Source: Polytrichum commune | Taxonomy: Eukaryota > Streptophyta > Polytrichopsida > Polytrichales > Polytrichaceae | Assembly: GCA_950295325.1 (NCBI GenBank) | Contig: OX485803.1 | Span: 54,015,554-54,079,553, forward strand | Reading direction: 5' to 3' | DNA length: 64,000 nucleotides | Part shown: positions 47,395 to 57,634 of the stretch, one piece after another | Position numbering within the stretch: the stretch's first letter is position 1 | Layout: each line of letters opens with the position of its first letter | Position numbers and translations under genes: made by a program | Notes under the pieces: generated by a model | Told to the model about the DNA's origin: nothing | Databases searched by the model: none | The model's input: only the letters and a program-made list of their open reading frames with translations

Positions 47395-47960
47395 TACACC
47401 GCATCCAAAGCGTGTCCGCATGATCTAATAACCTGAGTTGTGGTTGTTAAGGGCAGTACTTAGGTGGGAAGGATGTGGCTGGCTCTGAATCGAACAGCTT
47501 CTTCATCTGAGGCACCGATTACTTATGCATGAGGGTGGTCATGATGCATCATGGGGGGTTCATAAACTGTTATAAAAAATTAAGCCCCTACAATATAGTA
47601 GCCAAAGTGTGTAGCTTGATCCAATATTAAGCTCATTTCCGGCGATTTTAGGGCCTAAAAGTGTGAGTTTTGGTACCGAAGGATGTGGCTCGGGAGATAA
47701 CATAACAGCTTCTTCCTCGGTAGCACCAAGCATTCGGGGGAGGTCACCAATCTTTATAAGGAAAAACCATCCGCTGATAATTAAGTTAGCCTCTGCAGTA
47801 GCCTGTAATCCTAAGTGTCCAGCATGATCTTCTAAGTTAAGCTGATTTGTGGTGATTGAGGGCCCGAAGGTGGGATCGGTTTTGGCACCGAAGGATGCGG
47901 CTGGCTCCGGAGTGAACAGCCTCTGCTTCCTCCGATCCAGCAACGTGGTGATGATGGGGG
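47395..47960. repeat. three diverged ~200-bp tandem copies upstream of the AP2/ERF-like gene
   Basis: Three blocks share in order a GATC-type segment, a TTAAGGGC/TTTAGGGCC/TGAGGGCCC segment, GAAGGATGTGGCT (or GATGCGGCTGG), and ACAGCTTCTTC or ACAGCCTCTGC-TTCC. They lie at about 47402-47545, 47605-47735 and 47800-47945. They end ~250 bases before the TATA box. Confidence 0.6.
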
Positions 47961-48203
47961 GTTTGAGTTGGGTTGGGTTAAGTTACTTTGGTAGAGATAC
48001 TGGTAAGGAATCATTTTGGGGATGGCGCTAATGAGGTGGTGGTAGAATGGAGCGAGGAGGAGGCTCGACGCGCCGGATGCTGTTACAATTGCTCTAAGGC
48101 AAAGTCCCAAAGTTGGCGGTAAAATCTCTTCCCTCGGCCCCACCTCACCTTTAAGCTTAACTTAGATGCCTAGCCCCTTCCTCTCTGCTCTCTGGCTCAA
48201 AGC

Positions 48204-48210
48204 TATATAA
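48204..48210 (+). promoter_or_regulatory. TATA box of the AP2/ERF-like gene
   Basis: TATATAA in the context AAAGCTATATAATGCCC, followed within ~30-40 bases by C/T-rich sequence typical of a plant start site. The next recognised coding start on this strand is at 50422, so the 5' leader would be ~2.2 kb or contain upstream introns. Assignment to that gene is by position only. Confidence 0.5.
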
Positions 48211-48239
48211 TGCCCAGTCCGCCCATCGCATTCCTTCCC

Positions 48240-50421
48240 CTGCAATTTGTGTAATCAGCTTGAGCTTGCTAAGCACTTCAGTGTATGAGCTTTGTGGTGA
48301 TCGAGCTTGGTGTATGTGTGGTGATCAAAGCCTTGAACTTGCCGCTTTCATCAAACGCCTTGGGTGTCGCGGGGGACCTGAGTGTGTTTGGGTGATATTT
48401 TTGGCTGGCCGAATTTTCAGTGTGTATAAGTTTTGATGTAGTCTGGACCTCTCGGTCCAGGTTGTTGGAGCTTTTGGATCGTGACTGTAAATTTCTTGTT
48501 GTTGGGTGGTTGGGTCCAAGAGTCTTGGAGGTCAGCCGGTACCCGTTGTGTGGCGTTTATGTGTGTGGGTAAGTGTGGGCGATTGAAACAAGTTGTGAAG
48601 AATTCTGTGTGTGGGTTGGGTGGGCGTGAGACTTTATTTATGTGAATTCGTGAAGGAAGAGTCGGTGTTGGAAATTGGGTTGTAAATTTAGGGGTGTTTT
48701 GGGTACCAGATTTCTGTGAATACGTTGTACTGACAGGTGAGAAGGAAAGCACAACAGAAACAAAACAACAACAAAAAAGAAAAAAGAAAAAGGAAAAGAA
48801 AAAGAAGCAGCAGTTCTCGTCTTCAAATACGTGGAGACGTGCTTGAAAGTGTCGGTATTCTTGTTCTGAGACACATTTGAGGAGTGGTGGCCATTATTTC
48901 ATTCTGCCTTTGGGACACATCTGAAGAGGTTCGGCAGAGATTGGTAACATCATAAGCGGGGCAGAAAGCAAAGTGGGCAGATTCATTTGAACAGATACAT
49001 TTCAGCACTGCTCAGTGAAGATCACTTCACTTTTTGCATCTAAGGTTTCACACGTAATTGTTCATCTCCGACTGACTCGGTCCTTGTGACATACACCAAA
49101 TTGGAGATCAAACTTGCTGCTCTCAAGCTCATTTTCTTTGAATTTGAAGTGTCTGTGCCAGAGTCCTTGTGACTTCGGAACCACGCCGGGCTGTCTGTCT
49201 GGAGATTCATCGACCTGGATCAATTAAAGATAGAAAGGAACCGGAAGGTTAAAACCCTGGCAGAGGTTCGAAGCAGGAGAAAAGTGTAGCACATGAATTG
49301 AGTGGGAGGAGACCTCAGAAATTTCGCTTGGCCAGCTGGGGCGTTGGTCTGAATATTCGGTGAATTGCATTTAAAAGAGAGCGGCGGTTCCTATGGCATA
49401 GAAAAATAGTTGCTCGCGGTACTCTGAATGGAAATGAATGCAGAGGAGGGGGTGCTTCTGAGCAGCATCGGCACATCCTTACATGTCTTTGTAGTTATGA
49501 AAGCCTCCGTGAACTAGCCTGAGGTTTCGAAACGGGTAGCAATTAATCATATAGTTCGGCAACTCGGAGACAGATAGAGAAGAGATAGCATCTGGAGCGA
49601 TAACTGCTATTAGAGATCCAATCTCGAAATAGGGTGTAGCGAACTTGTGTTTCGTTGATAGATCGGGCCATCTTAGAATTCTGCAGGATACTTGTCCACA
49701 ATCGTAGGTAGAAGAAGAAATCTGTTGCTGCTAAGTTAGTGGAGTTCTTTGCTTCCGTAGTTGTGAGTCTTGAGCTCTCTGTCTTGTAACCCTAAGACGA
49801 CGGACGTGTCGTCCACCATGCTATTTGTCACACGCTCAAAGAAAACTTCGTATAAAGACATGCTTATGAGCTTTCAATGCCTGCCGTCGGACGGCTGCAT
49901 TGTGACGCAAGTCAGAAAATGTAATAAGCCGGTGATTTATCGTCCAGTATAGCATCAATTACCGGAAATGTCAGAAGCTGTGGAGTTCCCTGTGATCAGA
50001 AGCTTTGGAGTTCCGGTGCGATACCGACAAATCGCGTGGCTGTTCTCTACTTAAAATCAACCTGAGAAAGACGCATTGACGGCAAGTGCTTACTCAAAGA
50101 TATCGAAACCATTACCACATTTTGATAAAGGTGAAGTTTCTATACCTCTCCGTGCTTGAAGAATATCTTGCAGCTTTCCATGATTTTAATTTTCGTCAAT
50201 ATTTTTGGTCATTTTCTGTCTGTAAAAATGTCAGGAGGAGTGTGCACGGTTTTTATAAGCTATAGTACGCAAGATTTATTCAACATTTTTCTGCGAAGAT
50301 ACTACTGTGAAACAAGATCCTCATGTGCACCTCCCATGTGTCAAGGTTTGCTTTGCAGATACCCAGTACCACTATTTTATAAGTCAAGCTCGGTTGGGAG
50401 AACACACAAGGCGTGGACAAC
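48240..50421 (+). other. long 5' leader/intron region of the AP2/ERF-like gene
   Basis: Composition is balanced, unlike the AT-rich intergenic DNA around it. It contains short upstream frames (e.g. 49770-49952, 50156-50482 in another frame) but no domain. If transcribed as one leader it would hold several upstream ATGs that could limit translation. Upstream introns cannot be ruled out. Confidence 0.35.
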
Positions 50422-52248
50422 ATGCCTGACAATTCGAATCAGTGTCCAGTATACGAGATTTGCAAGGTTTGCGCGACCTTGAAACATCAATCCTCGGGAC
50501 CTTTTCCATCTTCCCACGAGGATGTTTGCTGCGGCCTGTCCACTCTGTCCCGTAGTAGCTCACTAACAGCTACAGTTGACGATCAGGCATCTCACAGATC
50601 GGGGCACGGTTGCTGTGATTTGGTCTGCAAAACCTGTCCCCTGAGGTGTAACACGCAGGCATGCGGATCAACGTCCGAGGTTCCTGAGGCAGCTCCTCTG
50701 AGACGTTCGAATGTCCCAAACACAGGTACCTAACCTTCTAAACATCCCGTGCATGCTTCGGTGCCAGCTAGGGTTGTCATATTCATCTAACAATTCATTA
50801 GTGCATACTTCTGTCAAGTTGTTCTGTGATCATGTCAAATAATTTCTCTTGCAAGATTGGGACAGAGTCTTGATGATTCCAAGTGAGTTAAGTTAGTCCT
50901 TTCTCATGTCGGCTCTTAGTTGATTGCTCGGTGCCTTAGGAATCCATGCCCGCTAGGGTTGTCAAATTCATCTAAACGATTCATTAGTACATACGTCTGT
51001 CAAATTGTTTTGTGATCATGTGAATTAGTTTGTATTGCAAACATTGGGAGAGAATCTTGATGATTCCAGTTGAGTTAAGTTGGTCCTATCTCATGTCGGC
51101 TCTTGGTTGATTGCTCGGTGCCATAGGAATCCACGCCCGCTAGGGTTGTCAAATTCATGTAAACATATGTCTGTCAAATTGTTTTGTGATCATGTGAAAT
51201 AATTTGTATTGCAAACATTCGGATAGAGTCTTGATGATTCCAAGTGAGTTGAGTAAGTCCTTTCTCATGTCGGCTCCTGGTTAATTGTTGGATCGGTGCT
51301 ATAGGCATTCGTCATCGCCAAGGTCACAAAAACCCGACACTGGAAATACGACCTCCAAGGTTTAAGAAGAAATTGTGGTTCGGAACATACAAGCAGCCGC
51401 GGGACGTGCTCCGCGCGAGAGACGCGGCGCTATTCTACATGGGCTTCCTGAATGACTTGTTTTTTCCCGACTCGCAGGCTCGATTCTCTAAACTGCACTT
51501 GGGGATCCAGTTCGGAGATCTGGACCCCGAATGCACCTCCATCGTCAACGTTGGAGGTAAAAATGTAAAGAAGCATACTTATTTTGCGAAAGAAGTCAAG
51601 CGGGTGATCAAAATTGTTCTCTCAGGGAAGGACATGTCCTCACCCGAACTACAACCACAACAACAACAACAACCACCTCAGACTCCAGATAGTTGCAACA
51701 CCTGGGGCTCTCATCCCCTATCCGAAGCCATAGATCCCGATGTATGTCTCATTGATCCTTCGTCGATTAGACCTATTTACACGACCTCTCCCTCAGAATG
51801 GCAACTCACCGAAACAATTTGCGACAGTAGTCCAACATTCTCGGAGGATTTGGCATCATCATCTCTTCCCCACTACTCATCACCTAATTCGCTCCCCATC
51901 GCATCCCCAACTCAAGACGCGAGCTCTTCCATTGATGGCACTTATGGCCTGGTGCAGAATGATCTTTATCATTACCAGTTGATTACTCCTAATTCACATT
52001 GTAACATCACATCGGCATCCGAAGCTGTGTTCCCAAACGACAACATTCCCGTCGATTGGGCGCTACAAGAAATTCCTCACCCTAATTTCGATTCGATGTT
52101 CTTGAACCCGAGTTTCGGTTTTGCATTTCTACCAGACTCGGATGTGCCATGTGACTTCGGTGGTGGAGGATGGATTGGTCCCATGCTTGGAGATCACTGT
52201 GACATGAGTGATGAGGGATGGCGGTTTAATTACTTGTACCCGCTCTGA
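50422..52248 (+). CDS. AP2/ERF-like transcription factor with divergent AP2 domain
   Basis: Exon 1 spans 50422-50725 and exon 2 51305-52248, with GT-AG ends and matching phase 1, for 415 codons. Exon 1 (start MPDNSNQCPV) is Cys-rich: QCPVYEICKVC, then GHGCCDLVCKTCPLRC. The AP2-type domain begins at the splice (~residues 100-158): GIRHRQGHKNPTLEIRPP, KKKLWFGTYKQP, RARDAALFYMGF, LFFPDS. The GxR...EIR...LWFGTY...ARxxDAA...FP pattern is that of AP2/ERF DNA-binding domains, but the usual YRG start and the tryptophan of the WG element are missing. The rest is a Ser/Pro/Gln-rich tail with a QQQQQ run and acidic patches, typical of activation regions. Family members bind GCC-box or DRE-type DNA in the nucleus and act in stress or developmental control. 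The ATG chosen is the first in a frame that splices to the AP2 exon; upstream exons may exist. Confidence 0.75.
50740..51304 (+). repeat. three tandem ~188-bp copies filling the AP2/ERF-like gene intron
   Basis: The word GCTAGGGTTGTCA starts at about 50768, 50950 and 51139. Each copy continues through CTGTCAA-TTGTT-TGTGATCATG, TCTTGATGATTCCA and CTCATGTCGGCTC to CGGTGCC(T/A)TAGG. The real acceptor (GGTGCTATAG, ending 51304) is the end of the third copy, so each copy ends in an acceptor-like sequence. Confidence 0.85.
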
Positions 52249-53745
52249 ACCTCTTACTTCCTTCACGATCAACGAAGCACATGCAAGGCTGTCACTGCTG
52301 CAATTGGAGTTCTATCTTCAGAGTTTGATACCATGCAATCATGTTCAAGAGGGTCGAGCTTCACATGATATACGCTGCCAATCCTCGCTGGAGCCCACTG
52401 AATTTGCTAAGGGTAATTTCTACACCTGAAGAGTACCGGTCCAGCAAGTTCTGAAACAATGATCTGTCAATCCAGAGGGCCACAGGAGTTGGGTTAATTT
52501 TTTCCCTAACCTCCTGCAATACCTACCTGGCTCTCTTAATGACTTGTCAATCTCCTCCACTCCCCTTCCTGACAGAGCAACTACCGATTACTTCTGTCAC
52601 AGCATTTTCTTACTACAGTGACCTACCCAATCTCAGGGTAGCCTTCAAAACCGACCGAGGGCTTTGTTTTTCTTAAACAGGCAACTCAGGATCGATGTCG
52701 ACCTTGCCTCACTCTTCCCTCTACTCTTTTCCAAAGTATTTCATTGCGTGGATCTTTCAAATTCTTCCCAATACCCAATTTATCTGCAAAGAGTTTTAGT
52801 TGCATGTACAAGATTAGATAGCAACATGATCACCTGTTGTAGATTCTCAACCATGGAAGCCTATTAAGTGCACTTAATTTCTCAGATTTGCTCAACCATT
52901 CTTCTTGTTTTATCATGACATATAATAGACTCCTCTTCCCATATCCTTTGCATTCTCTTTAGAAATGGCCTTAGCTTCTTTTTATCTATCGCTTACTTCA
53001 GTGATTCTATTCTAACTAAACCAAACCGACGGAGTGCTTCTGTTTTTCTTAAACAGACAGCTCTAAGATGATTGCCAGGCTTCCTAGCATCTATCACAGC
53101 ATTTTCTTACTTTGTTGATGTTAACCGCAACCACCGAGTGCTTTGCTTTTCTTAAACAGACAAACTCAGGATCATGGTTCGTCCCTTCCTCTTCCTACTT
53201 CCCTCAGCAAGTAAGCATTTTATTGCTCTAAGTGGCTTAACACAACAACAGTCCAAGTATTTGAGGACTGTTTGTGGCTTCTTCAACCTCTATTCTCAAA
53301 TTACGAATGACAAAAACAAGTCAGAGAAATGCTGCGATTCAGTCAGGGGACAAGCATCGTGGAAGCATTTCTGTCACCGACTACTATTACAGTGTACTGC
53401 CAGACTTACACATCTATCTAGACGATTAATATCCTATGTATATACAGATGGAAACTTGAAGCTGTGTAATTAAAGATACACAAAAGTTGTGTGTGGAGTG
53501 TGTGTGTTAGGGGGGGGGGGGGGGGGATCGTGGGCAGTTTTAAAAACCGATCATGCAAAAACTGACACTGCTCAAGTGTATATAGAATAACTTAGACGAT
53601 CCAAGTAAATAAATCATCAAGGGTTGCTGCCCGACTTCAACCTGGATACCAATGATGATAAGTTGAAGTTCTTATAGCTCTCTGTGATTTACCGTGCTTA
53701 TGATAAGCTTGTTCTAAATAAAGGATTGTATACTTGTGTAAACGG
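52249..53745 (+). other. 3' region of the AP2/ERF-like gene with repeated blocks
   Basis: The stop TGA is at 52246-52248. Blocks around TTTTTCTTAAACAG(A/G)CA recur at ~52668, ~53042 and ~53146, each preceded by ACCGA-GGAG/GAGTGCTT-like sequence; CACAGCATTTTCTTACT occurs at ~52597 and ~53097. The first good polyadenylation signal is AATAAA near 53717-53722. A 1.5-kb 3' UTR would be long, so 3' introns are possible since each block ends like an acceptor. A G run lies at 53511-53526. Confidence 0.45.
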
Positions 53746-53843
53746 AATGTCTGCAAGTTTCATTTTTTCGGTGATGCAGATGTATTTTAGGTGTTCAAAA
53801 GCATTTAGTGCATTGTGATGTGACTTTTTGTTAGATAGTAATA

Positions 53844-55062
53844 GCGGATGTTAAACCTCCCCCTACAATCTTTTTGGGGGAGATAGATTTGGGCAGGGGT
53901 AGCTCCCTAGAGAGAAATCTTGATTTTTTGGACCGACCGAAAACTTATGCTCACCTGCCCGACTTTGAAAATACCATTGCCCTTACATTCTTGAAGGTCA
54001 CTTCTCCACAAATCCCATATTGAGTGCACTTCACCTTCAAGGTCCAAAATCCAATATATATGTTCACTTTCATTGAGTAAATAAGTAATTGACTAGGATT
54101 TCATTTTCAAAGTGAAACCATCAATAGAACATGTAATTAACCTGGAAATCAAAAACACTACAAAACCCTCATTAGCATTGAGATTATGATAGTTGTCACT
54201 TACCATTGGAAGGGTCTTTGTCATTCTAAAACGGAGTTAAAATCATTTTTTTATTTTTAGTATGTTGATTTCATAATATTTTAGTTAATGCCTACTATTT
54301 CCATAAGTATTTATACACCTTCAAACTAATCAAGTGTGATTGAATGTAATTAAGTCTAAAAAACCATATTAGAAGGTAATTGAGCTCAAGACCTAGGTTT
54401 CTACAAGTATTCATACACATTTGAACAGCCCGATTAAGTGCAAGTAAGTGCAATTAGCCTAATTCAGCGTAATGAAGCCTAAACAAGTGTAATTAAGCAC
54501 ATCATTCCTCATATCTGATTTAAATCATGATTAATTCTGATTTTGTAATTAATTATAATTAATTAATTTGGTAAGCATACTTTCTGATTTCATTGGGCTT
54601 AAATAGAAGGAATTACCTAAAATATTATGAAATAAACATACTAATTTTTTTTTAAAACTAACTTTAGTTCCGTTTTAGAATGACAAAGACCCTTCCTATG
54701 GTAAGTCACAAAAATTTAAATCTCAATGCTAATGAGGGTTTTGTATCCTTTTTTACTTCCAAGTTAATTACATGTTTTATTGACGGTTTCACTTTGAAAA
54801 TTAAATCCCGATCAATTGTCTTTTTACTCAATGGAAGTGAACATATATATTGGATTTTGGACCTTGAAGATGAAGTGCACTCAATATGGGATTTGTGAAG
54901 AAGTGGCCTTCAAGAATGCAAGGGCAATGGTTTTTTCGAAGTCAAGCAGGCGGGCATAAGTTTTTGGCCGGGTCCATAAAATCTGGATTTCTTTCTAGGG
55001 AGCTGCCCCTACCTGAATCTACCTCCCCAAAAAGTTTGTAGGGGGAGGTTTAACGTCCGCCA
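53844..55062. mobile_element. long-TIR non-autonomous element (MULE-like), 1.22 kb
   Basis: The two halves are inverted copies of ~390 bases each. The left arm starts GCGGATGTTAAACCTCCCCC; the right arm, read inward, starts GGCGGACGTTAAACCTCCCC. Both run through CATATTGAGTGCACTTCA and CCTCATTAGCATTGAGATT. ATAGTAATA occurs directly left (53835-53843) and right (55063-55071), a 9-base target duplication. Long inverted repeats with a 9-base duplication fit Mutator-like elements. The right-arm frame 54680-54898 is not a gene. Confidence 0.8.
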
Positions 55063-55071
55063 ATAGTAATA

Positions 55072-57234
55072 ACTTGTTGTCTTCAGGTTACACTTCTTGA
55101 CATTTGCAAAAATAAACTTGGAAAAAATTGGATGGAGATAATATATCACCATTCTAAACACAAGTGGTATACGTGTGCTTGAAGGGCGTATACGGATTTA
55201 AATCGAATGATGATGTACAGAGTTCAGGGCACAAGAACATTTTGAAGGTCAACAATGTTGATTCGAACTATTGTACGCATCTCAAAATGACAGTGAGTTG
55301 GCAATGTTTAATGTTGTGTCAGTGTTTAATATATGTTTAGTGTTAATATAATATTAGTTGGTGATTCATTCAACATTGATTCAACTCATAATTCAACCTT
55401 TTCAAGATGTCTTGAAACTATATTTTTGGAAGCAAAAGACTCAAATTTAAACCCCATGTTTAATAGGCATTGAATCATTTGATGTTGCAATTGTTGTGAT
55501 TGAATCAATGTGAAATCATTGATGATCAATGAATTTAGAGGTTTGTGGCACTATCTATTATATTAATGGGGCCGGGCAAGGCAAGTTGATGAGGACATGC
55601 AAGGTCATACGCTTCATGAACAATAGCATACCATTGGTGTTGAGGTTGAGGTCGTTTCGGAAACATAACATTATTCAACTAAGTACCCTAAGGTGGGTGG
55701 CAACAGGAATTTGTCATGTATTGTTCAAAATTATCCCATGGTTATTCTCTGAGCATAGCATATTCATCCTAATAAACTTGGGTGAAGCACTCTCACTAAT
55801 ATTATAAGAATGTGAAGGTTGATAGCAACTAGTTAATGTTATGAAGGTATTCAACAATCATCTTGGATAATTTAACATGAGATTAAGGTCATTTGGGAAA
55901 GGTGTTCAATGGTCATCTTGAATAACCTAACTTGATAATTATGACATTTAGGGTCCCCATTAACATAGTTGACACATGATGTGTGCTATGCAAATTTCAT
56001 TCAAGACCTACCTCGTGATTGATTCCATCATGTATTCTAAATCATAAATATCAATAATACTATGGATTCACATCCTTATGTCATAACATAATCCAAGTTG
56101 CAACGCAACAAGCCACAATGGTCCGGACTTAACTTAACTTAATTCAATAATTATGTACATTGAAATAACGTAAGATTTTAAATATTATAGAGATGATTCA
56201 CATAATTGAGGCAAGCTAATGAGGCTAGACAGGGATTCAACTTAACTTAACTCAATATTGTTAAACCCAATAATACATCCAAGTTGCAACGCAATGGGCC
56301 ACAATGCTAGTACTATAATAGTGATGAAGACTCTACAAGGGAGTTGCATGATATGAAGCACCAAACATTTATGTGGATTATATCAACTTTGCTTGTGGTA
56401 CTTGATATAAATCCATAGTTACATAGCATTGAGTAAATTATAGCTTAGTTTGACTACTTGTTGTGATCAAACTCCTATTTGAATGGTTGGGGCGAACCAA
56501 CCTGTACACTGGTTCTTTGGAAGCAAGGGTTTAGGCATCCAACAAGGAACGAGTGTATGGGTTGGTTCGCCCAAATCCTATTTGAATGGTGTGTGATAAT
56601 TTATGCATTTGAATACAAAACACCAAAAAAACACATGTGTAAGAAAAAATTACTCCAACTTATCAAGAAACCTATACGATCAAACCTATAATAAAAGAAT
56701 TGTGAATTTTCAATATGAACTCCAAAAACTAAGAGGAAAGTAAAGCAAGTGACACCTTCCACTTGGATTTGCTAATCTTCTCATTCGAATCCAAACCACA
56801 CAGTGTCTCATAATCCTAGGAGCCGAGATACAGTAAAGCCTGTGCGCCACTTAATTACGGCAGCGAGAGTGCACATGAAAGATGTCTGTATTTATTTCTT
56901 TATTCTTGTTTCGAAGGTCCTGTTTCCGTACGTCCACAGCACAAACTTGGTCATAATGAATGAAGGAACTCTTGCAGGCACGTGAGAAGCAGTAGTTTGT
57001 GCGAGCTTATTATATATATATAACACACACACAGACACACCTAGTCTATCACATCTTTCCAAAATAGCACCTGAAAAGTCAAATTCATTGCTGCCGATTG
57101 CAAAGCTTAATTCCAACCTTTGGCTGTAGTTCTTTTGGTGCTGGGCCTCACACAGGCCGCTGACATCATTGTTGCATCACACTGCAACTTCAATGGAACT
57201 GAAATGACCGTGCGAGCCAGGTGATGAGGGGGAC
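55072..57234. other. gene-free stretch
   Basis: No gene was recognised. It contains dispersed repeat wording shared with 59.6-59.8 kb (AAACTTGGGTGA, TTGATAGCAA) and a TATATA-ACACACACA microsatellite at ~57010-57035. The 92-codon frame at 55529-55807 has no domain resemblance. Confidence 0.5.
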
Positions 57235-57237
57235 TTA

Positions 57238-57631
57238 GAGCATCCTCAGTCGGTCTAGGTAAAGCTCACTGCAAACCAAGACCTATCTTGCTTAAAATTG
57301 TTCAAAATTTAGAGGGAGTGCACCAAATCTTGCTTAAAATGGACAGATCCTCCCACACTCCCTCTAAATGTCAAAAATTTGGAGGGAGTGTGGGAGGATC
57401 TTTCCATTTTAAAGCAAGATTTGGTGCACTCCCTCTAAATTTTGAAAATGTGGTGTTTTCAATGAGGGATTTCACCTACGTCAAATTTTTACAATTCTTT
57501 TTTCTTGAGAAATATCTCACGTTTATTTAGGTGTGCTTCTAATGATGGTAATTTCAGTTTCTAATTTTAGGTCAGTCAAAAGATAGGTTTTGGTTTGCAG
57601 TGAGCTTTACCTAGACCGACTGAGGATGCTC
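57238..57631. mobile_element. complete PIF/Harbinger-like MITE (394 bp) with nested hairpin
   Basis: The ends are inverted repeats of ~50 bases starting GAGCATCCTCAGTCGGTCTA, flanked by TTA on both sides (57235-57237 and 57632-57634). A second, internal palindrome of ~150 bases (about 57300-57448) folds on itself through GAGGGAGTG-TGGGAGGATC and TTTGGTGCACTCCCTC words. The right ~110 bases recur at the window's left edge. It has no coding capacity. Confidence 0.85.
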
Positions 57632-57634
57632 TTA

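Noticed and set aside
54680-54898. 72-codon plus-strand frame
   Set aside because: It lies within the right inverted-repeat arm of the element at 53844-55062 and has no domain; the left arm does not keep it open.
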